Shown here: positions 41,501-52,750 of the stretch, piece after piece
Layout of the letters: each line of letters opens with the position of its first letter
Position numbering within the stretch: position 1 is the stretch's first letter
Assembly: GCA_964036045.1 (NCBI GenBank)
Contig: OZ038380.1
Span: forward strand, 121,181,199 to 121,245,198
Length of the DNA: 64,000 nucleotides
Source: Eutreptiella sp. 'Long Island Sound 2002'
Lineage: Eukaryota > Euglenozoa > Euglenophyceae > Eutreptiales > Eutreptiaceae
Direction of reading: 5' to 3'
Program-made: the position numbers and the translations under genes
The notes under the pieces: generated by a model
What the model was told of the DNA's origin: nothing
What the model saw: only the letters and a program-made list of their open reading frames with translations
Database searches by the model: none

Positions 41501-43110
41501 AAATTGGGCACTATTCCAATTCACTCCATCAGTGCTGAAGCAGCAAATACCTCAACAACCACATGCATGAGTTGGACAGCAGCTTGCATCGAAATGTATG
41601 AGCTGCACAGCCATGGAGAGGAACAGATGGCGCGGATGGAAAAGCAGAGGAACAACCAAAGCGGATTTATGAATACACCAGGGTTCACGTGCTCATTTTC
41701 GATTGCAAGAATTTTTGAACCTTGCACTTTGCACTTTGTGCTGCGGCGGCGGCCTGCGGAAGTGCACCCAAACCCCAGCGATGGTGCACCCTGCCCCATG
41801 CACCTTTGAAACCATGAAAAAATTTGCCAAATTCTCCTACATACATCCCAAGATCATCGTGCGAGATGACAGGACAAGTGAGGAGCACACAGAGGTCCTT
41901 TTTTGGGGATCAAGGTTCTCCTTTAGGTATACTGGACCTCACAGGAGAGAGTTGCCACATACGGTGTCAACAAGGGCCCATCCCAAGCAGAGCACATGAA
42001 TACAGGGCTGAAGAGGAGTCACTTGAATCTGGAGAAAACAAGGTTATGGCAAAGGGAGACGGACTCAGCTACATTCTTCGCATCGAAGGAAGCAGCCAAC
42101 CGCTGCAATGCCAATACTACTGAGGGATTCAAGCTACCTAACAAAGAAAGACGTCTCTGCAATTGCGCCTGGTCAGGAAAAGGAAAAATCTTTTCGGTGA
42201 CACTATAATGTGTATGATATATGGCGTTTACACCAGTGTGTGTGCAGTAGTTGGGGAAGGGGGCGGGGGGGGGGGGGTTGGGCTGGCACAGCGCGCGTGT
42301 GAGCTTGCGTTTGTACATACAAAGAAAAGTAGTGCGTACAAAAAAAACACTTCTTAACAAACGTCTCATTGCAATTTAGCCAAAAAAGCCTTGGGTTCCC
42401 AACAAAAAACCCTAATTCTTACCCAAAACACCCGCTTTGTTTTACAAAAAAAAACCATGATATATCACAATTTACCCAAAAAAACTCAACATTTCCCCAA
42501 AAACGAAGATTCCCAGAACAATCCCCCGGCCAAAAAAACCCAAATTCTTACAAAGAAAACACCCAATTCTTACCAAAAACCTCGCTTTTCTACCAACATT
42601 ATACCCCAGTTGTTAGTAACACAAAAAACCAAAAACCACCATGCCTTGGACAGCCGTCTCGCGCACGAACACACACACACACATCAAGAACCCATCTACC
42701 ATCACTTAATTGGACAACAACAGCAAGGCATCAAAACATGTAAACAACTCTGTTGTAGTGTTGTGAACAGTGCAAACGGACAGGCTACATTGCATGCATA
42801 TCAATACTATGGGATAACCATCACACACCACCAAACAAATTAGCAAGGGTGTGGGGTAGAGTTGACCTAGACTCTGGCAATGGCCGCTGAATGTGAGGGC
42901 AAGTGTGTGCCGGAGGCCATCAGATGCAATCCCTTCCCCTGTTGGAGCCTGCCAGATTTGGGTATTGTGAAATTGTATTGCCTTCAGCAAGGCACCTCAA
43001 AGGGAGCCAACTAACTACTGGGTGGAGACAACATGGGGGGCGGAGAAGAGGTAGGAATTGGTTTGGGTTGGGTGAAGGCCTCCCCCGGACAGCTAGGCCC
43101 ACAGTGAGCA
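41501..43110. other. 5.6-kb segment: no supported gene
   Basis: Open frames of 90-150 codons occur but are overlapped on both strands. They include A-rich ACCCAAATTCTTAC-type repeats at 42,400-42,600 and a G11 run at 42,264-42,278 whose length differs between copies. Equivalent to 47,116-48,727 in copy 2. Confidence 0.5.
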
Positions 43111-43117
43111 CCCTTGC

Positions 43118-43235
43118 CTGCCCCGCGTGATCCGACTGGATGACTTCTCGTTGTCCGGTCACAAGGCCAACCGGACTGCCCCGCGTGATTGGACTGGATG
43201 ACTTCCGGTTGTCCGGTCACAAGGCCAACCGGACT
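43118..43235. repeat. 58-bp tandem duplication
   Basis: CTGCCCCGCGTGAT...GGCCAACCGGA occurs twice head to tail, starting at 43,118 and 43,176, with a few differences. Conserved in copy 2 at about 48,733-48,850. Confidence 0.85.
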
Positions 43236-44392
43236 GCTGACCGCCCCTGTACCCCGCGGTGGCACACGCAAGAGGGAGATGCCGCCGTGCATGTGTGTGG
43301 GCCGGTGCGCCGGTGTGTGTGGCACGCGTGCAGTGGTGGTCGGCAACGCCGACCAGGTCACACGGCTGGGCCGCGCCTGGCCCTGTCCTGGCTTTGTTGG
43401 GAGAGGGGGGGGGAGCAAGGTCCCCCCTTGGTTGGACTCGCGGGGCACGCCGTGGCTAAGGCACTACGGCGGGGGCTCGGGACATTGTCTCACTGCAAGA
43501 GTGCTGTGTTGTCTAGGCTGCACGGGGGGTGCTAGTGGGGGGGGGGGGGTCGTTGCGGGCCTTCACCTCCTTGGCAACGCTCACAAGCCTTGCTTTGTCA
43601 TGGACTCTAGCTCAATCAGTGTGTCGTAGCGGCTGCGGGCTCTAGGGCCCACCACTGAGCCACCCCGGCTGTGGCGTACAGCCACAATGTCTCACAGGCA
43701 TAGGGTGTCATTGGCGTTGCTAGGGGCATGGCGCTGTCACCCAGGGGCACCGCCATAAGCAAGGGCACGCCAGCCAACAAGGGACGTGCCCCGGCCTCTG
43801 CCGCCAGGGCAAGCGCCTAGTACATGGCTGCTGACGGACATTTATCGAGCAGAATAGAAGCTCTTGCGTGCCAATTGGGCTCTACAAGGAGCGATACGGG
43901 GGTGTGACCTAATTAAGAAACAGACAAATGCAAACCGGAGGTAATGCACTCCACAGTCAGGCATAAGTGCATCTATCTTCTCTATGCCAAACCTGGTTAA
44001 ACCTCAAGACACACAGTGTGTCTGAAACAGAAAACAGAACATCATGTCTGACTACATTAGTCAGACAGTCATAGTCAGCAGAAGCGACAGGGGAGGGGGT
44101 TTCTCGGAAAACGGATATTATGCTTAGAACCCCTAGAGCCAAATTTAAAAGGGGGGGGGGGGTTGGGGGGGCGGGGCTTTAATGGGATTTTTCGCTGCGC
44201 GGGGGATTGTCCACGGGAAAGGCACCCTGGCCCCGCAAACCCCCCCCCAATGAAATACATAGTGTCCGTCACCTCCGAGCAGCTGGGTATGCGGCCCAGG
44301 TGTGTTCCGACAATTCGCACCACCCCTACCAATTTCTATGGTAGGGTTTAATCGGCTTGGGTATTTCCGGCCATGGGTACCAGAAACCTCGG
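43236..44392. other. 5.6-kb segment: GC-rich, no supported gene
   Basis: GC-rich with G-runs at 43,398, 43,538 and 44,151-44,172 whose lengths vary between copies. No domain recognised. Confidence 0.5.
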
Positions 44393-44520
44393 TCATGGGG
44401 TTCGAAATACACCATAGGGTTAGAATTGCAACATGGGGGTTGAAACGCATCAAGGTCAGTCATGGGGTTCGAAATGCATCATGGGGTTGGAAATACACCA
44501 TGGGGTGAGAATGCGCCAAG
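44393..44520. repeat. Short CATGGGGTTCGAAAT minisatellite
   Basis: About five imperfect units of 22-27 bp built on CATGGGGTT(C/G)GAAAT. The same array lies at about 50,010-50,140 in copy 2. Confidence 0.75.
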
Positions 44521-44743
44521 GGGACGGCATAAAAGAAGGAGTGTGTGTGCGACTATACTGGTCGGCCGACGCAACGCGGGAGGCCCTTAAGGATATGGCG
44601 GGCCAGGCCTCGCTCCCCGCGCCACTGTGTGGGCCTTCGAGTCCTAGTGTGCATGCTACTGCAAGGGAAGGAGAGGGAGAGCGAGGAGGTGTAGGGGGTG
44701 GGGATGGTATCAGTTTGTGACGTGTGTGTGCATGTAGCTCTGC

Positions 44744-45070
44744 CTACTTCTTCTGCCCTGACGTCTTCACTGTGCAACGCTTCTTAGTACTTTGCTTGGG
44801 AGTGGTGATGGGCCGATTTGTGCCCTTGCCGGGCACAGCTGTCTTTTGGGGCGGAACTTCCACCCCGGAAGAAGAGGTAGAAGAGGAAGAAGATGAGAAA
44901 GAAGAGGAGCTATTACCGTCTTCGAAAGTTGCGAAACTTTGGTTGCCGCTGGACGAATCATGATCTGCCGAAGACCCAGATTCCACAGAGTTTGCATCCT
45001 CCTGCGGTTTCCACTCCAAATCGGAGCGGTTCAAGAAAGACTTCAGAGAAGGATGCACTCTAGTTGTCAA
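44744..45070 (-). pseudogene. Ser-rich ORF fragment (copy 1)
   Basis: Minus-strand frame TRVHPSLKSFLNRSDLEWKP, then Ser/Asp/Glu-rich text with a long Ser run, ending KQSTKKRCTVKTSGQKK. It lies one base out of phase with the AT-hook ORF directly upstream on the same strand, so both may be exons or a frameshifted single protein. Lys-rich at the end, as in nuclear or DNA-binding tails. Family not recognised. Confidence 0.4.
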
Positions 45071-45203
45071 CCGCCTTTGCCACTTTCAAAGTGATCTTGG
45101 GCTTCATCACCATGGAGATTTTTTTGGGTCGCCCCCTTTTTTTTTTCGAATCGTCCTGGCTGACTACAACCCATTCGGTCAAATCAAGGGTGTTTGGTGC
45201 CAT
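45060..45203 (-). pseudogene. AT-hook ORF fragment (copy 1)
   Basis: The reading from 45,203 is MAPNTLDLTEWVVVSQDDS, then KKKRGRPKKIS, a textbook AT-hook (R-G-R-P core flanked by Lys) that binds the minor groove of AT-rich DNA, then VMKPKITLKVAKAVDN and a stop. It is only 47 residues before the frame ends, and the Ser-rich ORF continues one base out of phase. The AT-hook is encoded across an A10-G5 homopolymer. In copy 2 (about 50,679-50,821) one G is missing and the hook is lost, which points to decay. Possibly the N-terminus of a transposon-encoded protein. Confidence 0.5.
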
Positions 45204-45426
45204 GTTGTATGAAGCATGGAAATCGAATAGCACAAAGGGATGCAAAAAGAGCAACAAAAAGCAACAAATGGTGTCGCCACCCATTGCGTTGCGGCGAGTG
45301 TTGTCCTCGATGCCTACTCCATTTCATCAGGGGGACCGCCCCTGCGACCGCTTACCTGAAAAAACCACATGCATACGAGCAAAAGAAAGGGCAATTCGAC
45401 CAATAAAAGGAGCAAAATCAGAAGTG

Positions 45427-48400
45427 GCGCTACGTTCTGCTGCCGCGCGCAGCTGTGTTGTCGCGCGGCCAAAAGGACCCAGGCCAAAGGGGGGTCGGTG
45501 CAAAGGATGCCTGGCTCGTCTTGGGGTGGCACATCTTGATGTGGTACAAGAAAACAATCTCGCGGTGCGCGCTAAAGCTTAGGTTGCTGCGCCCGCTGCG
45601 CTCAGAACGATCGCTTCACTTGGTGCAAACCTTGCCAGGGGCGCGCCAGGCACAACAAACTCCCAACCCTAAAGACATCGGAACGGAGGCTCAAAAGACC
45701 GCACATGCAACAACGAAACCCCCTTTCCGCCAAAAAGAAACACCCTATCTTTTCCTTCTATGCTACAATTAATTACCCGCTCTTGACACACCCGGTCCTT
45801 CCGTTGTCACAACTCCAGCTTTGTCTCCTACCAAGACACGCCGTCTTCCTCGGGACCTTCCTTTGAAGCTGTTTATTTACACACGCACCCCCGTACTCGC
45901 TTCCCGAAATAGAGCATTACGTGATGATTATGCTTTGACTCGGACTACTTTCCTACATTGGACGAAAAAAAACCCACATGAACCAACAAAACTCCCGTTT
46001 TCTACCAAAAAAGGTCGTTGCTTACCAGCAACCATTTCCTCCCATTATCACACCTCATTTTCAACCTTCTTCTCCACGGCAACTCACGTTCCTTTGCAGC
46101 TCCCCTTTTGATAAGTCATCCCGCCCCCGCTGGGGCTCCCGCAAGCAGTCCAGAAACTGATTTTGTACTTTGACTATCCATTCCCGTGCAATACAGCGAA
46201 CAGCACAATGCAACACAAAACTGAAAACCCCCAGATGTGTACGTAAAACCCTCCAAATTGTTTCATAAAACCCCCCTAAATGAACCAAAAACAATCATCA
46301 AAGTGAGCCAAAAGCTCCCCACACTTGTACCAAAAAGCTCACCCAAATGTACCAAATATCCCCGGAAATAAACCTAAAAAATACCAAAGTGTTTTGGCAA
46401 ATTTGGGGGGGCTTCTGGTTCCTCTCACAAATTCGGGGGGGGTGGGGGGATTGGTACGTTGTGCAACTTTTCGCGGGGTTTGGGTACGAAGCAGGGGAAC
46501 GTTTGATATTCACTAACTTAACCCCTGCCATCTCCGGGGCCCACACGTGGGCAAAGGAGCTACATCACCCGCCGTCTCGGGGTTGACCAGCCACGAGCAC
46601 GGTAACAAAATCAGAAATGACCACTTCACCCCTACCGTCGCAGGGGCTCATATGTGGCCAAAGTTGCCAAATCACCGCTGCCATCCTGGGGTCCTCAGCG
46701 GAGGGACAAATTTTTCCTTGCAAGGTTTTCATTGTCTCCTGAAATTCACCTTCTAGGAAAGCTGTAGGTATGTTCATTGGTCTGTTGATTTTCACAGAAC
46801 AAAAGGGCAGTTCTGAATGACAACCAGGCCTATGCATACACGTTTTTCGCAGACAGCATAACCAAGCATGCAAAACAATGACACACAATGCAGATGACTA
46901 TGGGAAGCACACTCAAGGATCAAATGTGAAGATGGCATGTACCCAAAACAACATGCAGACTACATGTAACCTTTTTACAAAATTACACAAAGGGCAGAAA
47001 CCTTTCAGGGGGCAAACATAAGCAACGAACTGCCTGGATGACATTGAAAACAGGTTGCTTCGGGATGCAGAAGATCATGTGCTTGGCTCAATCTCACATT
47101 TGCTTGTATTCTAGAAATTGGGCACTATTCCAATTCACTCCATCAGTGCTGAAGCAGCAAATACCTCAACAACCACATGCATGAGTTGGACAGCAGCTTG
47201 CATCGAAATGCATGAGCTGCACAGCCATGGAGAGGAACAGATGGCGCGGATGGAAAAGCAGAGGAACAACCAAAGCGGATTTATGAATACACCAGGGTTC
47301 ACGTGCTCATTTTCGATTGCAAGAATTTTTGCAACCTTGCACTTTGCACTTTGTGCTGCGGCAGCGGCCTGCGGAAGTGCACCCAAACCCCAGCGATGGT
47401 GCACCCTGCCCCATGCACCTTTGAAACCATGAAAAAATTTGCCAAATTCTCCTACATACATCCCCAGATCATCGTGCGAGATGACAGGACAAGTGAGGAG
47501 CAGACAGAGGTCCTTTTTTGGGGATCAAGGTTCTCCTTTAGGTATACTGGACCTCACAGGAGAGAGTTGCCACATACGGTGTCAACAAGGGCCCATCCCA
47601 AGCAGAGCACATGAATACAGGGCTGAAGAGGAGTCACTTGAATCTGGAGAAAACAAGGTTATGGCAAAGGGAGACGGACTCAGCTACATTCTTCGCATGG
47701 AAGGAAGCGGCCAACCGCTGCGATGCCAATACTACTGAGGGATTCAAGCTACCTAACAAAGAAAGACGTCTCTGCAATTGCGCCTGGTCAGGAAAAGGAA
47801 AAATCTTTTCAGTGACACTATAATGTGTATGATATATGGCGTTTACACCAGTGTGTGTGCAGGAGTTGGGGAAGGGGGCGGGGGGGGGGGGGTTGGGCTG
47901 GCAGAGCGCGCGTGTGAGCTTGCGTTTGTACATACAAAGAAAAGTAGTGCGTACAAAAAAAACACTTCTTAACAAACGTCTCATTGCAATTTATCCAAAA
48001 AAGCCTTGGGTTCCCAACAAAAAACCCTAATTCTTACCCAAAACACCCGCTTTGTTTTACAAAAAAAAACCATGATATATCACAATTTACCCAAAAAAAC
48101 TCAACATTTCCCCAAAAACGAAGATTCCCAGAACAATCCCCCGGCCGAAAAAACCCAAATTCTTACAAAGAAAACACCCAATTCTTACCAAAAACCTCGC
48201 TTTTCTACCAACATTATACCCCAGTTGTTAGTAACACAAAAAATCCAAAACCACCATGCCTTGGACAGCCGTCTCGCGCACGAACACACACACACACATC
48301 ACGAACCCATCTACCATCACTTAATTGGACAACAACAGCAAGGCATCAAAACATGTAAACAACTCTGCTGTAGTGATGTGAACACTGCAAACAGACAGGC

Positions 48401-51043
48401 TACATTGCATGCATATCAATACTATGGGATAACCATCACACACCACCAAACAAATTAGCAAGGGTGTGGGGTAGAGTTGACCTAGACTCTGGCAATGGCC
48501 GCTGAATGTGAGGGCAAGTGTGTGCCGGAGGCCATCAGATGCAATCCCTTCCCCTGTTGGAGCCTGCCAGATGTGGGTATTGTGAAATTGTATTGCCTTC
48601 AGCAAGGCACCTCAAAGGGAGCCAACTAACTACTGGGTGGAGACATCATCGGGGGCGGAGAAGAGGTGGGGATTGGTTTGGGTTGGGTGAAGGCCTCCCC
48701 CGGACAGCTAGGCCCACAGTGAGCACCCTTGCCTGCCCCGCGTGATTGGACTGGATGACTTCTCGTTGTCCGGTCACAAGGCCAACCGGACTGCCCCGCG
48801 TGATTGGACTGGATGACTTCCGGTTGTCCGGTCACAAGGCCAACCGGACTGCTGACCGCCCCTGTACCCCGCGGTGGCACACGCAAGAGGGAGATGCCGC
48901 CGTGCATGTGTGTGGGCCGGTGCGCCGGTGTGTGTGGCACGCGTGCAGTGGTGGTCGGCAACGCCGACCAGGTCACACGGCTGGGCCGCGCCTGGCCCTG
49001 TCCTGGCTTTGTTGGGGGGGGGGGGGGGGGAGCAAGGTCCCCCCTTGGTTGGACTCGCGGGGCACGCCGTGGCTAAGGCACTACGGCGGGGGCTCGGGAC
49101 ATTGTCTCACTGCAAGAGTGTTGTGTTGTCTAGGGTGCACGGGGGGTGCTGGTGGGGGGGGGGGGGGGTCGCTGCGGGCCTTCGCCTCCTTGGCAACGCT
49201 CACAAGCCTTGCTTTGTCATGGACTCTAGCTCAGTCAGTGTGTCGTAGCGGCTGCGGGCTCTAGGGCCCACCACTGAGCCACCCCGGCTGTGGCGTACAG
49301 CCACAATGTCCCACAGGCATAGGGTGTCATTGGCGTTGGTAGGGGCATGGCGCTGTCACCCAGGGGCACCGCCATAAGCAAGGGCACGCCAGCCAACAAG
49401 GGACGTGCCCCGGCCTCTGCCGCCAGGGCAAGCGCCTAGTACATGGCTGCTGACGGACATTTATCGAGCAGAATAGAAGCTCTTGCGTGCCAATTGGGCT
49501 CTACAAGGAGCGACAGGGGGGTGTGACCTAATTAAGAAACAGACAAATGCAAACCGGAGGTAATGCACTCCACAGTCAGGCATAAGTGCATCTTTATTCT
49601 CTATGCCAAACCTGGTTAAACCTCAAGACACACAGTGTGTCTGAAACAGAAAACAGAACATCATGTCTGACTACATTAGTCAGACAGTCACAGTCAGCAG
49701 GAGCGACAGGGGGGGGGGTTTCTCGGAAAACGGATATTATGCTTAAAACCCCCAGAGCCAAATTTAAAAGGGGGGGGGGTTGGGGGGGGGGGGGCTTTAA
49801 TGGGGTTTTTCGCTGCGCGGGGGATTGTCCACGGGAAAGGCACCCTGGCCCCGCAAACCCCCCCCCAATGAAATACATAGTGTCCGTCACCTCCGAGCAG
49901 CTGGGTATGCGGCCCAGGTGTGTTCCGACAATTCGCACCACCCCTACCAACGTCTATGGTAGGGTTTAATCGGCTTGGGTATTTCCGGCCATGGGTACCA
50001 GAAACCTCGGTCATGGGGTTCGAAATACACCATGGGGTTAGAATTGCAGCATGGGGGTTGAAACGCATCAAGGTCAGTCATGGGGTTCGAAATGCATCAT
50101 GGGGTTGGAAATACACCATGGGGTGGGAAATGCGCCAAGGGGACGGCATAAAAGAAGGAGTGTGTGTGCGACTATACTGGTCGGCCGACGCAACGCGGGA
50201 GGCCCTTAAGGATATGGCGGGCCAGGCCTCCCTCCCCGCGCCACTGTGTGGGCCTTCCAGTCCTAGTGTGCATGCTACTGCAAGGGAAGGAGAGGGAGAG
50301 CGAGGAGGTGTAGGGGGTGGGGGTGGTATCAGTTTGTGACGTGTGTGTGCATGTAGCTCTGCCTACTTCTTCCGCCCTGACGTCTTCACCGCGCAACGCT
50401 TCTTAGTACTTTGCTTGGGAGTGGTGACGGGCCGATTTGTGCCCTTGCCGGGCACAGCTGTCTTTTGGGACAGAACTTCCACCCCGGAAGAAGAGGTAGA
50501 AGAGGAAGAAGATGAGGAAGAAGAGGAGCTATTACCGTCTTCGAAAGTTGCGAAACTTTGGTTGCCGCTGGACGAATCATGATCTGCCGAAGACCCAGAT
50601 TCCACAGAGCTTGCATCCTCCTGCGGTTTCCACTCCAAATCGGAGCGGTTCAAGAAAGACTTCAGAGAAGGATGCACTCTAGTTGTCAACCGCCTTTGCC
50701 ACTTTCAATATGATCTTGGGCTTCATCACCATGGAGATTTTTTTGGGTCGCCCCTTTTTTTTTTCGAATCGTCCTGGCTGACTACAACCCATTCGGTCAA
50801 ATCAAGGGTGTTTGGTGCCATGTTGTATGAAGCATGGAAATCGAATAGCACAAAGGGATGCAAAAAGAGCAACAAAAAGCAACAAATGGTGTCGCCACCC
50901 ATTGCGTTGCGGCGAGTGTTGTCCTCGATGCCTACTCCATTTCATCAGGGGGACCGCCCCTGCGACCGCTTACCTGAAAAAACCACATGCATACGAGCAA
51001 AAGAAAGGGCAATTCGACCAACAAAAGGAGCAAAATCAGAAGT
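45427..51043. repeat. ~5.62-kb tandem segment, copy 2
   Basis: Complete copy with a period of 5,617 bp to the next GGCGCTACG at 51,044. It carries the uninterrupted TTACCAGCAACC site at about 46,018-46,030, the empty form of the element C insertion site. Confidence 0.92.
50363..50689 (-). pseudogene. Ser-rich ORF fragment (copy 2)
   Basis: Same reading as the 44,744 fragment with a few substitutions (for example KQSTKKRCAVKTSGRKK at the end). Its AT-hook partner upstream is frameshifted in this copy. Confidence 0.4.
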
Positions 51044-52750
51044 GGCGCTACGTTCTGCTGCCGCGCGCAGCTGTGTTGTCGCGCGGCCAAAAGGACCCAG
51101 GCCAAAGGGGGGTCGGTGCAAAGGATGCCTGGCTCGTCTTGGGGTGGCACATCTTGATGTGGTACAAGAAAACAATCTCGCGGTGCGCGCTAAAGCTTAG
51201 GTTGCTGCGCCCGCTGCGCTCAGAACGAGCGCTTCACTTGGTGCAAACCTTGCCAGGGGCGCGCCAGGCACAACAAACTCCCAACCCTAAAGACATCGGA
51301 ACGGAGGCTCAAAAGACCGCACATGCAACAACGAAACCCCCTTTCCGCCAAAAAGAAACACCCTATCTTTTCCTTCTATGCTACAATTAGTTACCCGCTC
51401 TTGACACACCCGGTCCTTCCGTTGTCACAACTCCAGCTTTGTCTCCTACCAAGACACGCCGTCTTCCTCGGGACCTTCCTTTGAAGCTGTTTATTTACAC
51501 ACGCACCCCCGTACCCGCTTCCCGAAATAGAGCATTACGTGATGATTATGCTTTGACTCGGACTACTTTCCTACATTGGGCGAAAAAAAACCCACATGAA
51601 CCAACAAAACTCCCGTTTTCTACCAAAAAAGGTCGTTGCTTACCAGCAACCATTTCCTCCCATTATCACACCTCATTTTCAACCTTCTTCTCCACGGCAA
51701 CTCACGTTCCTTTGCAGCTCCCCTTTTGATAAGTCATCCCGCCCCCGCTGGGGCTCCCGCAAGCAGTCCAGAAACTGATTTTGTACTTTGACTATCCATT
51801 CCCGTGCAATACAGCGAACAGCACAATGCAACACAAAACTGAAAACCCCCAGATGTGTACGTAAAACCCTCCAAATTGTTTCATAAAACCCCCCTAAATG
51901 AACCAAAAACAATCATCAAAGTGAGCCAAAAGCTCCCCACATTTGTACCAAAAAGCTCACCCAAATGTACCAAATATCCCCGGAAATAAACCTAAAAAAT
52001 ACCAAAGTGTTTTGGCAAATTTGGGGGGGCTTCTGGTTCCTCTCACAAATTGGGGGGGGGGGTGGGGGGATTGGTACGTTGTGCAACTTTTCGCGGGGTT
52101 TGGGTACGAAGCAGGGGAACGTTTGATATTCACTAACTTAACCCCTGCCATCTCCGGGGCCCACACGTGGGCAAAGGAGCTACATCACCCGCCGTCTCGG
52201 GGTTGACCAACCACGAGCACGGTTACAAAATCAGAAATGACCACTTCACCCCTACCGTCGCAGGGGCTCATATGTGGCCAAAGTTGCCAAATCACCGCTG
52301 CCATCCTGGGGTCCTCAGCGGAGGGACAAATTTTTCCTTGCAAGGTTTTCATTGTCTCCTGAAATTCACCTTCTAGGAAAGCTGTAGGTATGTTCATTGG
52401 TCTGTTGATTTTCACAGAACAAAAGGGCAGTTCTGAATGACAACCAGGCCTATACATACACGTTTTTCGCAGACAGCAGAACCAAGCATGCAAAACAATG
52501 ACACACAATGCAGATGACTATGGGAAGCACACTCAAGGATCAAATGTGAAGATGGCATGTACCCAAAACAACATGCAGACTACATGTAACCTTTTTACAA
52601 AATTACACAAAGGGCAGAAACCTTTCAGGGGGCAAACATAAGCAACGAACTGCCTGGATGACATTGAAAACATAGGTGCACAGGTTGCTTGGGGATGCAG
52701 AAGATCATGTGCTTGGCTCAATCTCACATTTGCTTGTATTCTAGAAATTG
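51044..52750. repeat. ~5.62-kb tandem segment, copy 3 (truncated)
   Basis: Matches copy 2 until CTAGAAATTG at 52,741-52,750, where copy 2 continues GGCACTATTCC but this copy passes directly into the 48-bp satellite. Confidence 0.92.

Larger units (their letters stand above)
29538..45426. repeat. ~5.62-kb tandem segment, copy 1 (interrupted by element C)
   Basis: The segment starts where GGCGCTACGTTCTGCTGCC first appears. Positions 29,538-30,140 match 45,427-46,025, and 40,405-45,426 match the corresponding part of copy 2. Removing element C and one target duplication leaves about 5,625 bp, equal to the period seen later. Copies differ by scattered substitutions and homopolymer-length changes. 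Confidence 0.9.

Noticed and set aside
42405-42415. AACCCTAA near an A-rich tract as a telomere
   Set aside because: A single occurrence with no tandem array.
42391-42843. 150-codon plus-strand ORF repeated in the next segment copy
   Set aside because: Retained only because the copies are nearly identical. A-rich repeats give Lys/Thr/Asn-rich text, and other frames are open too.
45327-45557. Cys-rich minus-strand ORF next to the AT-hook gene
   Set aside because: Overlapped by several open frames on both strands, and Cys spacing shows no recognisable zinc pattern.
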